Shown here one piece after another: positions 33,003 through 40,565 of a DNA stretch of 64,000 nt. This DNA is from Paenibacillus whitsoniae (GTDB taxonomy: Bacteria; Bacillota; Bacilli; Paenibacillales; NBRC-103111): NCBI RefSeq assembly GCF_003955665.1, contig NZ_RXHU01000078.1, positions 45,576 to 109,575 of the forward strand, in the 5' to 3' direction. Below the pieces are notes generated by a model. It was not told where the DNA came from. It saw only the letters and a program-made list of their open reading frames with translations, and searched no databases. How positions within the stretch are numbered: the first letter of the stretch is position 1; each line of letters opens with the position of its first letter. The translations under genes and the position numbers were made by a program.

Positions 33003-34598
33003 CTACGCTCTCGCTTGCAAAAACTGCCGGAAAAGAAACACGGCTTTCAGCTTCAGCAGGTCGTTCACCTTTTTAAAATCGACCTGCAGCAAGTCGCTGA
33101 TCTTCTCTAACCGATACGTGACGGTATTCCGATGAATGAATAATTGCTTTGCCGCTTCGCTCACTTGGCCGTCGTTGCGGATGAACACCTCGAGCGTGCG
33201 GATCATTTCTTGGGAGTATTCCGGGTCTTTCTCGAGCAGCGGACGCAAAATTTTAGCGCAATAATCTTCCATGCTGGAGGAAGAGAGATGCTGGAACAGA
33301 TGTGCGAACTCGATCGTTTCGTATTGCAGCACCCGGTCGGGCAGGCTCAACTTTTCCGCCATCCGCAGCGTTTCTCCGCATTCTTGATAAGCTTCGCGCA
33401 GCGCGTTCGGCTTTATTTTGACGCCGGACATATAGAATACGAACCCATCATCGCGGGAGCCGGCATCCCCATCGAATTTGCTAAGCAGCTGTGTCAGCTC
33501 CTCTTCCGGGAAGCCATCCGCTTGCGTCGTCGAGTAAATCGAGAACAAACGATCTTTCAGCATAAAATGAAACCCGCGGAGCTGGCTCGCTTTGGCATGC
33601 GACTCCATGTATTGTTTCACGTCGCTCAGCTTTTGCGCAGCGGTATCGGCCGATAGGCTTTCCACCTTGCTTTTGCCGATGACGCATTGATAGGCTCCGG
33701 TGAAAATAAAGGAACCCCTTGCTTCCGCCATCTCGATAAAGTCTTCCAGGGAAGTTCCCTTCTCGAGGTAGCGGATGAGTTGATTTTGCAAATCCCGTTC
33801 GGCCGTCGCCTCCACATGGGAGCGAAACGTGTAGCTCATATGGAACGTTAAAATGTCCGCGGCTTGCTGAAACAAGCCTTCCTCCACCGTCGCGAGCAGC
33901 ATCACATCCGGAATGATGAGCAAATGGCCGAGCGGCTCGTCGTCCTGCTGCTGCAGCCCGACGCGGTAGGCGCGGTCTTTGCCGGCGTAAACCCAGCCGG
34001 ATTTGCGCTTTCGCGGCCAATTTTGCGCAAGCTGCTCCTCACTCCATGCGCTCGTATTATATAAAACCTGTCCCCTCGCCCCGACAACCGCCATCGGATA
34101 ACCCAAGATCTCACCGATCAATTGGAACATCGCACCCATGTTGTCTTGCTTGAGGCCGAATTGCATCAGCTTTTTTTGCTTTTCGAGTACAGTTTGCAGC
34201 AGCTCGGTGTTGCGCTTGTATTCCGCATTGAACAATGCGTTCATTTGATCGGAAAACGTAAATTGAAAAGGCATTTCGATAATCGGAAAATTAAGCCGGT
34301 CCGCTTCATCCACAACCACCTGCGGAAGCTCCGTCCAAAATCGCCCCAGCTTGATGCCAAGACCGGCTGCGCCGCGTTCATTCAATTTGCGCAGCAAGTT
34401 TACCGTCTCTTGCGGGTTGTCTTTCATCGCAAACGCCGTTGTGAACAACATCTCGCCGGATTTCGTCCAATCGGCAATGTCCGGCGCATCCATCACGTTG
34501 ACGGATTTCACGATGCGGGTTTCGCCCTGCTTGCCTGCTACCAATTTCGCTTCTGTTAGTGGATATATAGTCAATGCTTCTCGAATAGTCAGATGCAT
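33003..34598 (-). CDS. PucR family transcriptional regulator
   Basis: The 531-residue protein has an N-terminal PucR domain (about 5-125, LTIREALTIYPLTEAKLVAG; GIKLGRFW; FPIIEMPF), a central CdaR-type GGDEF-like domain (about 290-410) and a C-terminal PucR helix-turn-helix (DGQVSEAAKQLFIHRNTVTYRLEKI, about 475-500). The family responds to purine catabolites, amino acids or other metabolites. Its gene is divergent from nothing and lies just upstream, on the same strand, of no target; the fatty-acid operon ends 220 bases away and is read toward it. A near-consensus promoter and repeated AT-rich motifs precede it, suggesting autoregulation. Confidence 0.9.
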   Translation of the reverse strand: MHLTIREALTIYPLTEAKLVAGKQGETRIVKSVNVMDAPDIADWTKSGEMLFTTAFAMKDNPQETVNLLRKLNERGAAGLGIKLGRFWTELPQVVVDEADRLNFPIIEMPFQFTFSDQMNALFNAEYKRNTELLQTVLEKQKKLMQFGLKQDNMGAMFQLIGEILGYPMAVVGARGQVLYNTSAWSEEQLAQNWPRKRKSGWVYAGKDRAYRVGLQQQDDEPLGHLLIIPDVMLLATVEEGLFQQAADILTFHMSYTFRSHVEATAERDLQNQLIRYLEKGTSLEDFIEMAEARGSFIFTGAYQCVIGKSKVESLSADTAAQKLSDVKQYMESHAKASQLRGFHFMLKDRLFSIYSTTQADGFPEEELTQLLSKFDGDAGSRDDGFVFYMSGVKIKPNALREAYQECGETLRMAEKLSLPDRVLQYETIEFAHLFQHLSSSSMEDYCAKILRPLLEKDPEYSQEMIRTLEVFIRNDGQVSEAAKQLFIHRNTVTYRLEKISDLLQVDFKKVNDLLKLKAVFLFRQFLQARA

Positions 34599-34631
34599 CT
34601 CGCTTCCCCCTTCGCCTTAGCCTTTGTACCG

Positions 34632-34661
34632 ATTATAGGATGATCACCCTCGTTCAGTCAA
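34632..34661 (-). promoter_or_regulatory. Predicted promoter of the PucR regulator
   Basis: On the minus strand TTGACT (34661-34656), 18 bp, perfect TATAAT (34637-34632). Confidence 0.7.
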
Positions 34662-34669
34662 TGCTCTTG

Positions 34670-34751
34670 TGTTATATAATGTTACATAAAAAGCAATTTA
34701 ACGAAAATTTCACGAAAAATTAATAAATATATGTTAGTTTATATAACATAT
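34670..34751. promoter_or_regulatory. Inverted TGTTATATAA motifs upstream of the PucR promoter
   Basis: TGTTATATAA at 34670-34679 recurs inverted as TTATATAACA at 34739-34748, and ATATGTTA/TAACATAT (34729-34736, 34744-34751) form a local palindrome. One copy adjoins the -35 box. Possible regulator sites. Confidence 0.45.
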
Positions 34752-34760
34752 ACGCATACC

Positions 34761-34802
34761 AAAAAGGACGCAGCTGCCGCCAACGGCGGAACCCCGTCCT
34801 CT
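34761..34802 (-). terminator. Terminator of the fatty-acid operon
   Basis: On the minus strand GGACG...CCGCC-gtt-GGCGG...CGTCC followed by TTTTTGG. Confidence 0.85.
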
Positions 34803-34819
34803 CATATCAGGCTCTCACA

Positions 34820-35236
34820 TCAAATCACGCGAAACGTCCCCGTCCCCATCGTTCCCAGCTTCCCTTCGCTGTCCGTCACGCGGCCTTGCGCAGTCAGCAT
34901 TTTACGAGACTGATGTACAAGCTCCGCCGTCACGAGCAATCGTCCTGCATATAATGGAGAAACGAAATGCACATTGAGGTTCGTCGTGACGACCTTCTCC
35001 TCCGGCCTGGCGGTCATGGTGACAATGCCCATGGCCGTGTCCAGCAACGACGATAGAACGCCGCCGTGCACCATCCCGATCGGATTGAGGTGATGCGGCT
35101 TGGCTTCGAGCGCAATCGTCACCACCCCATCCTGGATATGGACGAACTCACAGCCCAAATACCCCCAAAAGGTGGACGCTGCGGCCTCGGCTAATCGCTG
35201 CATGTTATGATTAATCACATTTTCTGAATCGTCCAT
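34820..35236 (-). CDS. PaaI-type hotdog thioesterase
   Basis: The 138-residue protein has the hotdog-fold pattern HHLNPIGMVHGGVLSSLLDTAMG (Asn, His-Gly-Gly and catalytic Asp of the PaaI group), followed by TNLNVHFVSPLYAGRL. PaaI-type enzymes cleave acyl- or phenylacyl-CoA thioesters. As last gene of the fatty-acid operon, 51 bases after the ligase, it may release CoA from stalled intermediates. Confidence 0.88.
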   Translation of the reverse strand: MDDSENVINHNMQRLAEAAASTFWGYLGCEFVHIQDGVVTIALEAKPHHLNPIGMVHGGVLSSLLDTAMGIVTMTARPEEKVVTTNLNVHFVSPLYAGRLLVTAELVHQSRKMLTAQGRVTDSEGKLGTMGTGTFRVI

Positions 35237-35287
35237 CGGACTCCCTCCACTTCGCTTGTAAAGGGCTTCCCCTTTTGCTAAAACCCA

Positions 35288-36958
35288 TCACGCGGTCGTC
35301 TCGTCCTCCAGCAGCTTGCGCCGCAGCACCTTGCCGACCATCGTCTTCGGCAGCGTTTCGCGGAATTCGACCTTCCGCGGCACTTTATAAGCGGCCAGCC
35401 GCTCCCGGCACCAGGTATCGAGTTCCTGCACGGTCAGCGTCATCCCCGGTTTGACGACGATGAACGCCTTTACCGTTTCTCCGCGGTATTCGTCCGGTAC
35501 GCCGGCAACCGCCGCTTCCAGAACAGCCGGGTGCTCATACAGCACCTCTTCGATCTCCCTCGGATAAATATTATATCCGCCTGCAATAATTAAATCCTTT
35601 TTGCGATCGACGATCGAGAAAAAGCCGTCCTCATCCATCCTGCCCATATCGCCGGTATACAGCCAACCGTTCTTGAGCGTCATGGCTGTTTCCTTCTCTC
35701 GTTTCCAGTAGCCTTTCATCACCTGCGGGCCTTTAATCGCAATTTCGCCGATCACGCCGACGGGAAGTTCTTCGCCAGTATCCGAATCAACAACCTTCAC
35801 ATCGGTATCCGGGAACGGCAGGCCGATCGAGCCAATTTTGCGGAAACCCCAGATCGGATTCGCGTGCGTAACCGGCGATGCTTCCGTCAACCCATAGCCC
35901 TCGATCAATCGACCGTGGGTCAGTTCTTCAAATCGCTCTTGAACCTCCAGCGGCAGAGGCGCTGAACCGCTTACACATATATTAATAGAAGAAAGATCAA
36001 GCTCTTTCGCTCGCTTATGATTGATGAGGCCAACATACATCGTCGGAGCACCAGGGAAAATGGTCGGCTTCAGTTTATGAATCGTATCCAAAATCATATC
36101 GACATCAAACCGCGGAATCAGGATGAGCATTCCCGCCTGATACATGGACTGATTGAGCAGCACCGTCAGACCGAATACATGAAAGACAGGGATTGCCCCA
36201 AGAAATCGATCTCCTCCTTCTTCCCTGCGGTAGCACCATCGGCTGGTCTGAATCGTGTTGGCAATCAGGTTGCTGTGGGTCAGCATCACCCCTTTGGCAA
36301 ACCCGGTTGTACCGCCCGTATATTGCAGGAGCGCAATGTCCTCATCGCTGTCCACAACGGCGCAGGTCGGCTCGTTCGAGGCCGCGCGAAGCAGCTTTTT
36401 GAAGGCGTGTACGCCTTCTCCGTAGACCACACGGAGGGGGGTGCCATCTTTGCGCATTTTAATCGGATATAGCAGATTCTTGGGAAAAGGCAAATAATCT
36501 TTAATCGACGTAACGATGACATGTTGAATGGCGGTATGCACTTTCGCTTTTTGCACGCGGTTAAAGAGCAGGTCAAGCGTCACGATCACCCTCGCCTCCG
36601 AATCGGAGAGCTGATGAATCAGCTCCCGTTCGACATAAAGCGGATTCGTCATCACGACGATCCCGCCCATCAACAGCGTGCCATAGTAGGCAATAATGGC
36701 TGACGGACAGTTCGGCAGCATAATGGATACACGCTCCCCAGGGAGCACGCCCAAGTCCTGCAGCGCATGTGCAAATCGATATGAGGCGTCCAGCAATTCG
36801 CGATACGTTAAATTCGCGCCCATGAAATGCAAGGCGTTTCGCTGCGGATACCGGTGCGCCGAATCGATCATGAACTGCGCAAGATTATGCTTCGGGTATT
36901 CATAAGTCGGCGCCACCTCCGCCGGATAATGGCGAAGCCACGGCTTTGCTCCACTCAT
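35288..36958 (-). CDS. fadD: Long-chain fatty acid-CoA ligase
   Basis: The 556-residue member of the ANL superfamily has the AMP-binding P-loop LQYTGGTTGFAKGVMLTH, the YGLTEASPVTH motif, the GWLYTGDMGRMDEDGFF hinge block, DLIIAGGYNIYPREIEEVL and the catalytic Lys in the C-terminal PKTMVGKVLRR. It activates fatty acids with ATP and CoA for beta-oxidation. It lies 23 bases downstream of the acyl-CoA dehydrogenase. Chain-length preference cannot be read directly. Confidence 0.93.
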   Translation of the reverse strand: MSGAKPWLRHYPAEVAPTYEYPKHNLAQFMIDSAHRYPQRNALHFMGANLTYRELLDASYRFAHALQDLGVLPGERVSIMLPNCPSAIIAYYGTLLMGGIVVMTNPLYVERELIHQLSDSEARVIVTLDLLFNRVQKAKVHTAIQHVIVTSIKDYLPFPKNLLYPIKMRKDGTPLRVVYGEGVHAFKKLLRAASNEPTCAVVDSDEDIALLQYTGGTTGFAKGVMLTHSNLIANTIQTSRWCYRREEGGDRFLGAIPVFHVFGLTVLLNQSMYQAGMLILIPRFDVDMILDTIHKLKPTIFPGAPTMYVGLINHKRAKELDLSSINICVSGSAPLPLEVQERFEELTHGRLIEGYGLTEASPVTHANPIWGFRKIGSIGLPFPDTDVKVVDSDTGEELPVGVIGEIAIKGPQVMKGYWKREKETAMTLKNGWLYTGDMGRMDEDGFFSIVDRKKDLIIAGGYNIYPREIEEVLYEHPAVLEAAVAGVPDEYRGETVKAFIVVKPGMTLTVQELDTWCRERLAAYKVPRKVEFRETLPKTMVGKVLRRKLLEDETTA

Positions 36959-36981
36959 CGCATACCATCCCCTTCAAGTAG

Positions 36982-38766
36982 TCACATCGATGATGAAATC
37001 ACATATTTCTCACCCTGAATGACACGTGCGGCGATGTCGCGCTTCAGACCGATCGTGTTCACGCTGCTGCGTCTTGACAACTTTTTGAGAATGGATAACT
37101 GCGTCCGAAGCACATCTCCTTCTTCCATCGTACTAAGCGCTTCCTTCGCGTATGCCTCGATTTTATCAAACGCTTCGTGAACGAACACGGTCGTCATTTG
37201 AATCGCATGCTCGGCTTTCGTCTCGCCCTGCCGTTCGATCAGTTTTTTCGTGCGCAAGAGCCCGCTTTCCGCCGCAAAAATCTGAATCATCATATCCGCG
37301 AGCAAGCTGAGCACTTCCTGCTGCTTTTCGAGTGTCAATCCGTACTTTTGGACCGCCAGACCGCCGACCATGAGGAACACCTTTTTCGCCATCGATACGA
37401 GATGCGTTTCTTCCTCCAGTGTGCCTTCGAACGTCTGCCCCGGGATGTAGGAGAGCAGGTCGGCTTGCAGCGCTTGGGCTTTTTGTAGGAGCGGAAGCTC
37501 ACCCTTCATCGCCTTCTTCACAAGCGTGCCGGGGATGAGCAGCCGGTTAATTTCATTCGTCCCTTCAAATATCCGGTTAATCCGCGAATCCCGATAAATG
37601 CGCTCGACTTTGTATTCCTGGATGAAGCCGTAGCCGCCGTGAATTTGCAGACCTTCATCCGCCACGAAATCCAACACCTCGGAGGCAAAAACCTTGTTAA
37701 TCGAGCATTCCAGCGCGTATTCAGCGATCGCTTTAGCCGCGCTTCGGCCGGAGTCCGAAGCGGAAGGATCGATGTCCTTCAGCATCGTATCGAACAGGCC
37801 CGTCGTCCGGTAAACCATGCTCTCCAACATATACGTCTGGATGTTCATATCGGCGAGCTTCTTCCCGATCAGCGGGAAGCGGGAGATCGGCGTCTGGAAC
37901 TGCTTACGGGTGTTCGCGTACTTGACCGCCAGTTCAATCGTTTCTTTGCAGGCGCCCACGCAGCCTGTCGCAAGCTTATACCGTCCGATGTTCAAAATAT
38001 TAAAAGCAATCAGATGGCCCTTGCCAATCTCACCCAGCAAATTTTCTACCGGCACGCGCACATCTTCGAAGAATAACGGGCGCGTCGAGGAGCCTTTGAT
38101 GCCCATTTTTTTCTCTTCCGGGCCGAGCGTGAAGCCGGGGTCGCCTTTTTCCACGATGAACGCCGAGAAATCCGTGCCCCCCACCTTGGCATACACGATA
38201 AAAATATCCGCAAACCCGGCATTCGTAATATATAATTTCGAGCCGTTCAAGATATAGTGCTTGCCGTCATCGGATAAACGCGCTGTTGTCTTGGCGCCGA
38301 GCGCATCTGAGCCTGAGGCCGGCTCCGTTAAGCAGTAGGCGGCGATTTTGGCGCCCGTCGCCAGGTCCGGCAAATATTTGCGCTTCTGCTCCGGCGTGCC
38401 GAAGAACACGATCGGCAGCGTACCGATCCCGACGTGTGCGCCGATGGAGAGGGCAAACGAGGAAGCGCGCGCCAAATTTTCGCTGATGATCGTTGAGCTG
38501 ACCTTATCGAGGCCGAGCCCGCCGTACATTTCCGGCACATCCGCGCCGAGCAGCCCCAGATCGCCAGCACTGCGCATCAGCTTCACTGTCAGATCGTAGT
38601 CCAGTTTTTCCAAATGCTCATCCTGCGGCACTACGACCCCCGACACAAAATCGCGCGTCGTTTCCGCAATCATGCGATGCTCTTCCGTAAAATCCTCCGG
38701 CGTCAAAATTTGCGATGCGTCCTGATCCGTAATGACAAAACTGCCGCCAATCACTTTATCTGCCAT
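36982..38766 (-). CDS. fadE: Acyl-CoA dehydrogenase (FadE-like)
   Basis: The 594-residue flavoprotein has AYCLTEPASGSDALG and YITNAGFADIFIVYAKV (FAD and substrate loops), the GYGFIQEYKVERIYRDSRINRIFEGTNEINRL region (split over about 375-410) with the catalytic Glu in YKVER/FEGTNE, and a C-terminal extension of about 180 residues typical of the long FadE type of B. subtilis (594 aa). It performs the first oxidation step of beta-oxidation and passes electrons to ETF. Gap to thiolase 29 bases. Confidence 0.93.
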   Translation of the reverse strand: MADKVIGGSFVITDQDASQILTPEDFTEEHRMIAETTRDFVSGVVVPQDEHLEKLDYDLTVKLMRSAGDLGLLGADVPEMYGGLGLDKVSSTIISENLARASSFALSIGAHVGIGTLPIVFFGTPEQKRKYLPDLATGAKIAAYCLTEPASGSDALGAKTTARLSDDGKHYILNGSKLYITNAGFADIFIVYAKVGGTDFSAFIVEKGDPGFTLGPEEKKMGIKGSSTRPLFFEDVRVPVENLLGEIGKGHLIAFNILNIGRYKLATGCVGACKETIELAVKYANTRKQFQTPISRFPLIGKKLADMNIQTYMLESMVYRTTGLFDTMLKDIDPSASDSGRSAAKAIAEYALECSINKVFASEVLDFVADEGLQIHGGYGFIQEYKVERIYRDSRINRIFEGTNEINRLLIPGTLVKKAMKGELPLLQKAQALQADLLSYIPGQTFEGTLEEETHLVSMAKKVFLMVGGLAVQKYGLTLEKQQEVLSLLADMMIQIFAAESGLLRTKKLIERQGETKAEHAIQMTTVFVHEAFDKIEAYAKEALSTMEEGDVLRTQLSILKKLSRRSSVNTIGLKRDIAARVIQGEKYVISSSM

Positions 38767-38795
38767 CGTTCATCTCTCCTTCGATTCGGTCTGCC

Positions 38796-40001
38796 TTACT
38801 CCCCTGCCGCCGCCGTTTCCGGCGCATGAACTTGAAAGACGCCGGCTGCGCCCATCCCGCCGCCGATGCACATCGACACAACCCCATATCCGCCGCCTCG
38901 GCGCTGGAGCTCGTAAATCAGGCTCGTGGTCAGCTTCGCCCCCGTACAGCCGAGCGGATGCCCGAGCGCAATGGCGCCGCCGTTCACATTCACGAGCTCT
39001 TCGTTCATGTTCAGCTCCCGGATAATGTGTACACATTGGGAGGCGAACGCTTCATTAATTTCAAAAAGGCCGACCTGCTCCTGCGTAATCCCGGCCATCT
39101 GGAGCGCTTTCGGGATCGCCTTGACCGGCCCGACGCCCATAATTTCCGGTTCGACACCGGAGAGCGCAAAAGACAGGAACGTCGCCATCGGCTTCAGCCC
39201 CAGCGCCTCCGCCCGCTCGCGGCTCATGAGCACGGCGGCTGCGGCGCCGTCAGACGTTTGTGACGCGTTGCCCGCCGTCACCGACCCATTCAAGCTGAAC
39301 GCCGGCTTCAGCTTGGCGAGCCCTTCCATCGACGTGTCCGGGCGGACACCTTCGTCGGTGGCAAACACATAGTCGCGAACGAACGGCTTGCCGTTCTCGC
39401 CAATGCCCTTGACGCTCGTGCTCACCGGCACGATCTCATCCGTGAAGCGGCCCGCTGCGATGGCCGCCGCCGCCTTCTGATGGCTGCGCATCGCGAAGCC
39501 ATCCTGCGCTTCGCGCGAGATGCCGAAGCGCTGCGCGACGGCTTCAGCCGTGTGGCCCATGCCCATGTAAAGCTCGGGCATGGTCTCCACCAGCGTCGGA
39601 TGCGGCGAGAGCTTGAAGCCCGTCATCGGGACGTGGCTCATGCTTTCGACGCCTCCGGCGACGATCACCTCCGCGTGGCCCAGCATAATGCGCTCCGCCG
39701 CATAGGCAATCGCCTGTAAGCCGGAGGAGCAGAATCGATTGACCGTGATCGCCGGTACGGTCACGGGAAAGCCCGCATACAGCGCCATCGTGCGGGCGAA
39801 GTTCAGCCCCTGCTCGCCTTCCGGCATGGCGCAGCCGATAATAATGTCCTCGACATCGCCTTTGTCGAGGCCCGGAACCCGCCGTACCGCCTCCTCCAGG
39901 ACGGCCTTCCCCAAATCCTCCGCCCGCGTCTGGGCGAAGCTGCCTTTCTTCGCGCGCCCGACCGCCGTGCGCGTGATCGATACGATGACCGCTTCCTTCA
40001 T
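38796..40001 (-). CDS. fadA: Acetyl-CoA acyltransferase (thiolase, FadA-like)
   Basis: The 401-residue thiolase has the nucleophilic Cys in NRFCSSGLQAI (about residue 90), the NEAFASQC block, NVNGGAIALGHPLGCTG with the catalytic His and GGGMGAAGVF with the second region near the C-terminus. It cleaves 3-ketoacyl-CoA in the last step of beta-oxidation. It is the first gene of the operon. In the B. subtilis fadNAE operon a hydroxyacyl-CoA dehydrogenase/hydratase (FadN) precedes it; no such gene precedes it here. Confidence 0.93.
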   Translation of the reverse strand: MKEAVIVSITRTAVGRAKKGSFAQTRAEDLGKAVLEEAVRRVPGLDKGDVEDIIIGCAMPEGEQGLNFARTMALYAGFPVTVPAITVNRFCSSGLQAIAYAAERIMLGHAEVIVAGGVESMSHVPMTGFKLSPHPTLVETMPELYMGMGHTAEAVAQRFGISREAQDGFAMRSHQKAAAAIAAGRFTDEIVPVSTSVKGIGENGKPFVRDYVFATDEGVRPDTSMEGLAKLKPAFSLNGSVTAGNASQTSDGAAAAVLMSRERAEALGLKPMATFLSFALSGVEPEIMGVGPVKAIPKALQMAGITQEQVGLFEINEAFASQCVHIIRELNMNEELVNVNGGAIALGHPLGCTGAKLTTSLIYELQRRGGGYGVVSMCIGGGMGAAGVFQVHAPETAAAGE

Positions 40002-40071
40002 GGCTTTTCACCTCGTCGATAGTGTGATGTAACGAATTGGACCCTAGGTAAATTTCCCGGTTACTAGCGTA

Positions 40072-40199
40072 TATTTCAGCAAACTGCTCTTTCTGTGGTA
40101 ACTGCAGCAATAGACTCCTACACGCATCAAACCCCGCTTGCTTGACTATTCGCACAAACTGCACATTTCTGTGTTAACTACAACAACTGACTTCCCACC
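40072..40199. repeat. Degenerate direct repeat, two copies of about 50 bp (75-bp period)
   Basis: Copy 1 (40072-40120) and copy 2 (40147-40199) share the pattern CAAACTGC...TTTCTGTG.TAACT.CA.CAA...GACT. They differ by point changes and small indels. Confidence 0.7.
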
Positions 40200-40275
40200 T
40201 AGCCCACGCCCAGAGAACCCCCAATGTTGTCTGTTTGCCTAAGAATACTCCGAACGGCCGCAACGGGGCAGGTAA

Positions 40276-40534
40276 CCTTAAACTAACTAGAACTAAGAGG
40301 GTCTAACCCCTTCTAATTTGTGAAAATTTGCTATTTTCGCCTAGCTAAGAGGGGCTAGCCACTCTTAATGCCCGCGATCCGGGCCGTTTTCCTTAAATGA
40401 ACTAGATCTAAAAGGGCCCAGCCCCTTCTAACTTGCGGAAATAAGCCATTTTCGCTCTGTTAAGAGGGGTTAGCCACTCTTATCTCGGCCGATATCCCTA
40501 TTTTCGTGGAAATAGATAGGTTTTACCGCTCTTA
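40276..40534. repeat. Degenerate direct repeat, two 92-bp copies plus a partial third (115-bp period)
   Basis: Copies at 40276-40367 and 40391-40482 both run from CCTTAAA to AGCCACTCTTA and contain CCCCTTCTAA, ATTTTCGC and TAAGAGGGG. A 38-bp 3' part recurs at 40497-40534 ending CGCTCTTA. In each full copy TAAGAG...CTCTTA forms a hairpin. Confidence 0.8.
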
Positions 40535-40565
40535 TTTCCTGCGACGTTGCCCTATGTTTCTCCCT

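Larger units (their letters stand above)
40002..40565. other. 564-bp intergenic region carrying two families of degenerate direct repeats
   Basis: No coding frame is convincing. The stretch 40072-40199 holds two copies of a repeat of about 50 bp and 40276-40534 holds two full and one partial copy of a 92-bp repeat with hairpin potential. The thiolase promoter must lie near 40002-40070, but no clear boxes were found. The region also separates the fatty-acid operon from the PL6 gene. Confidence 0.7.
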
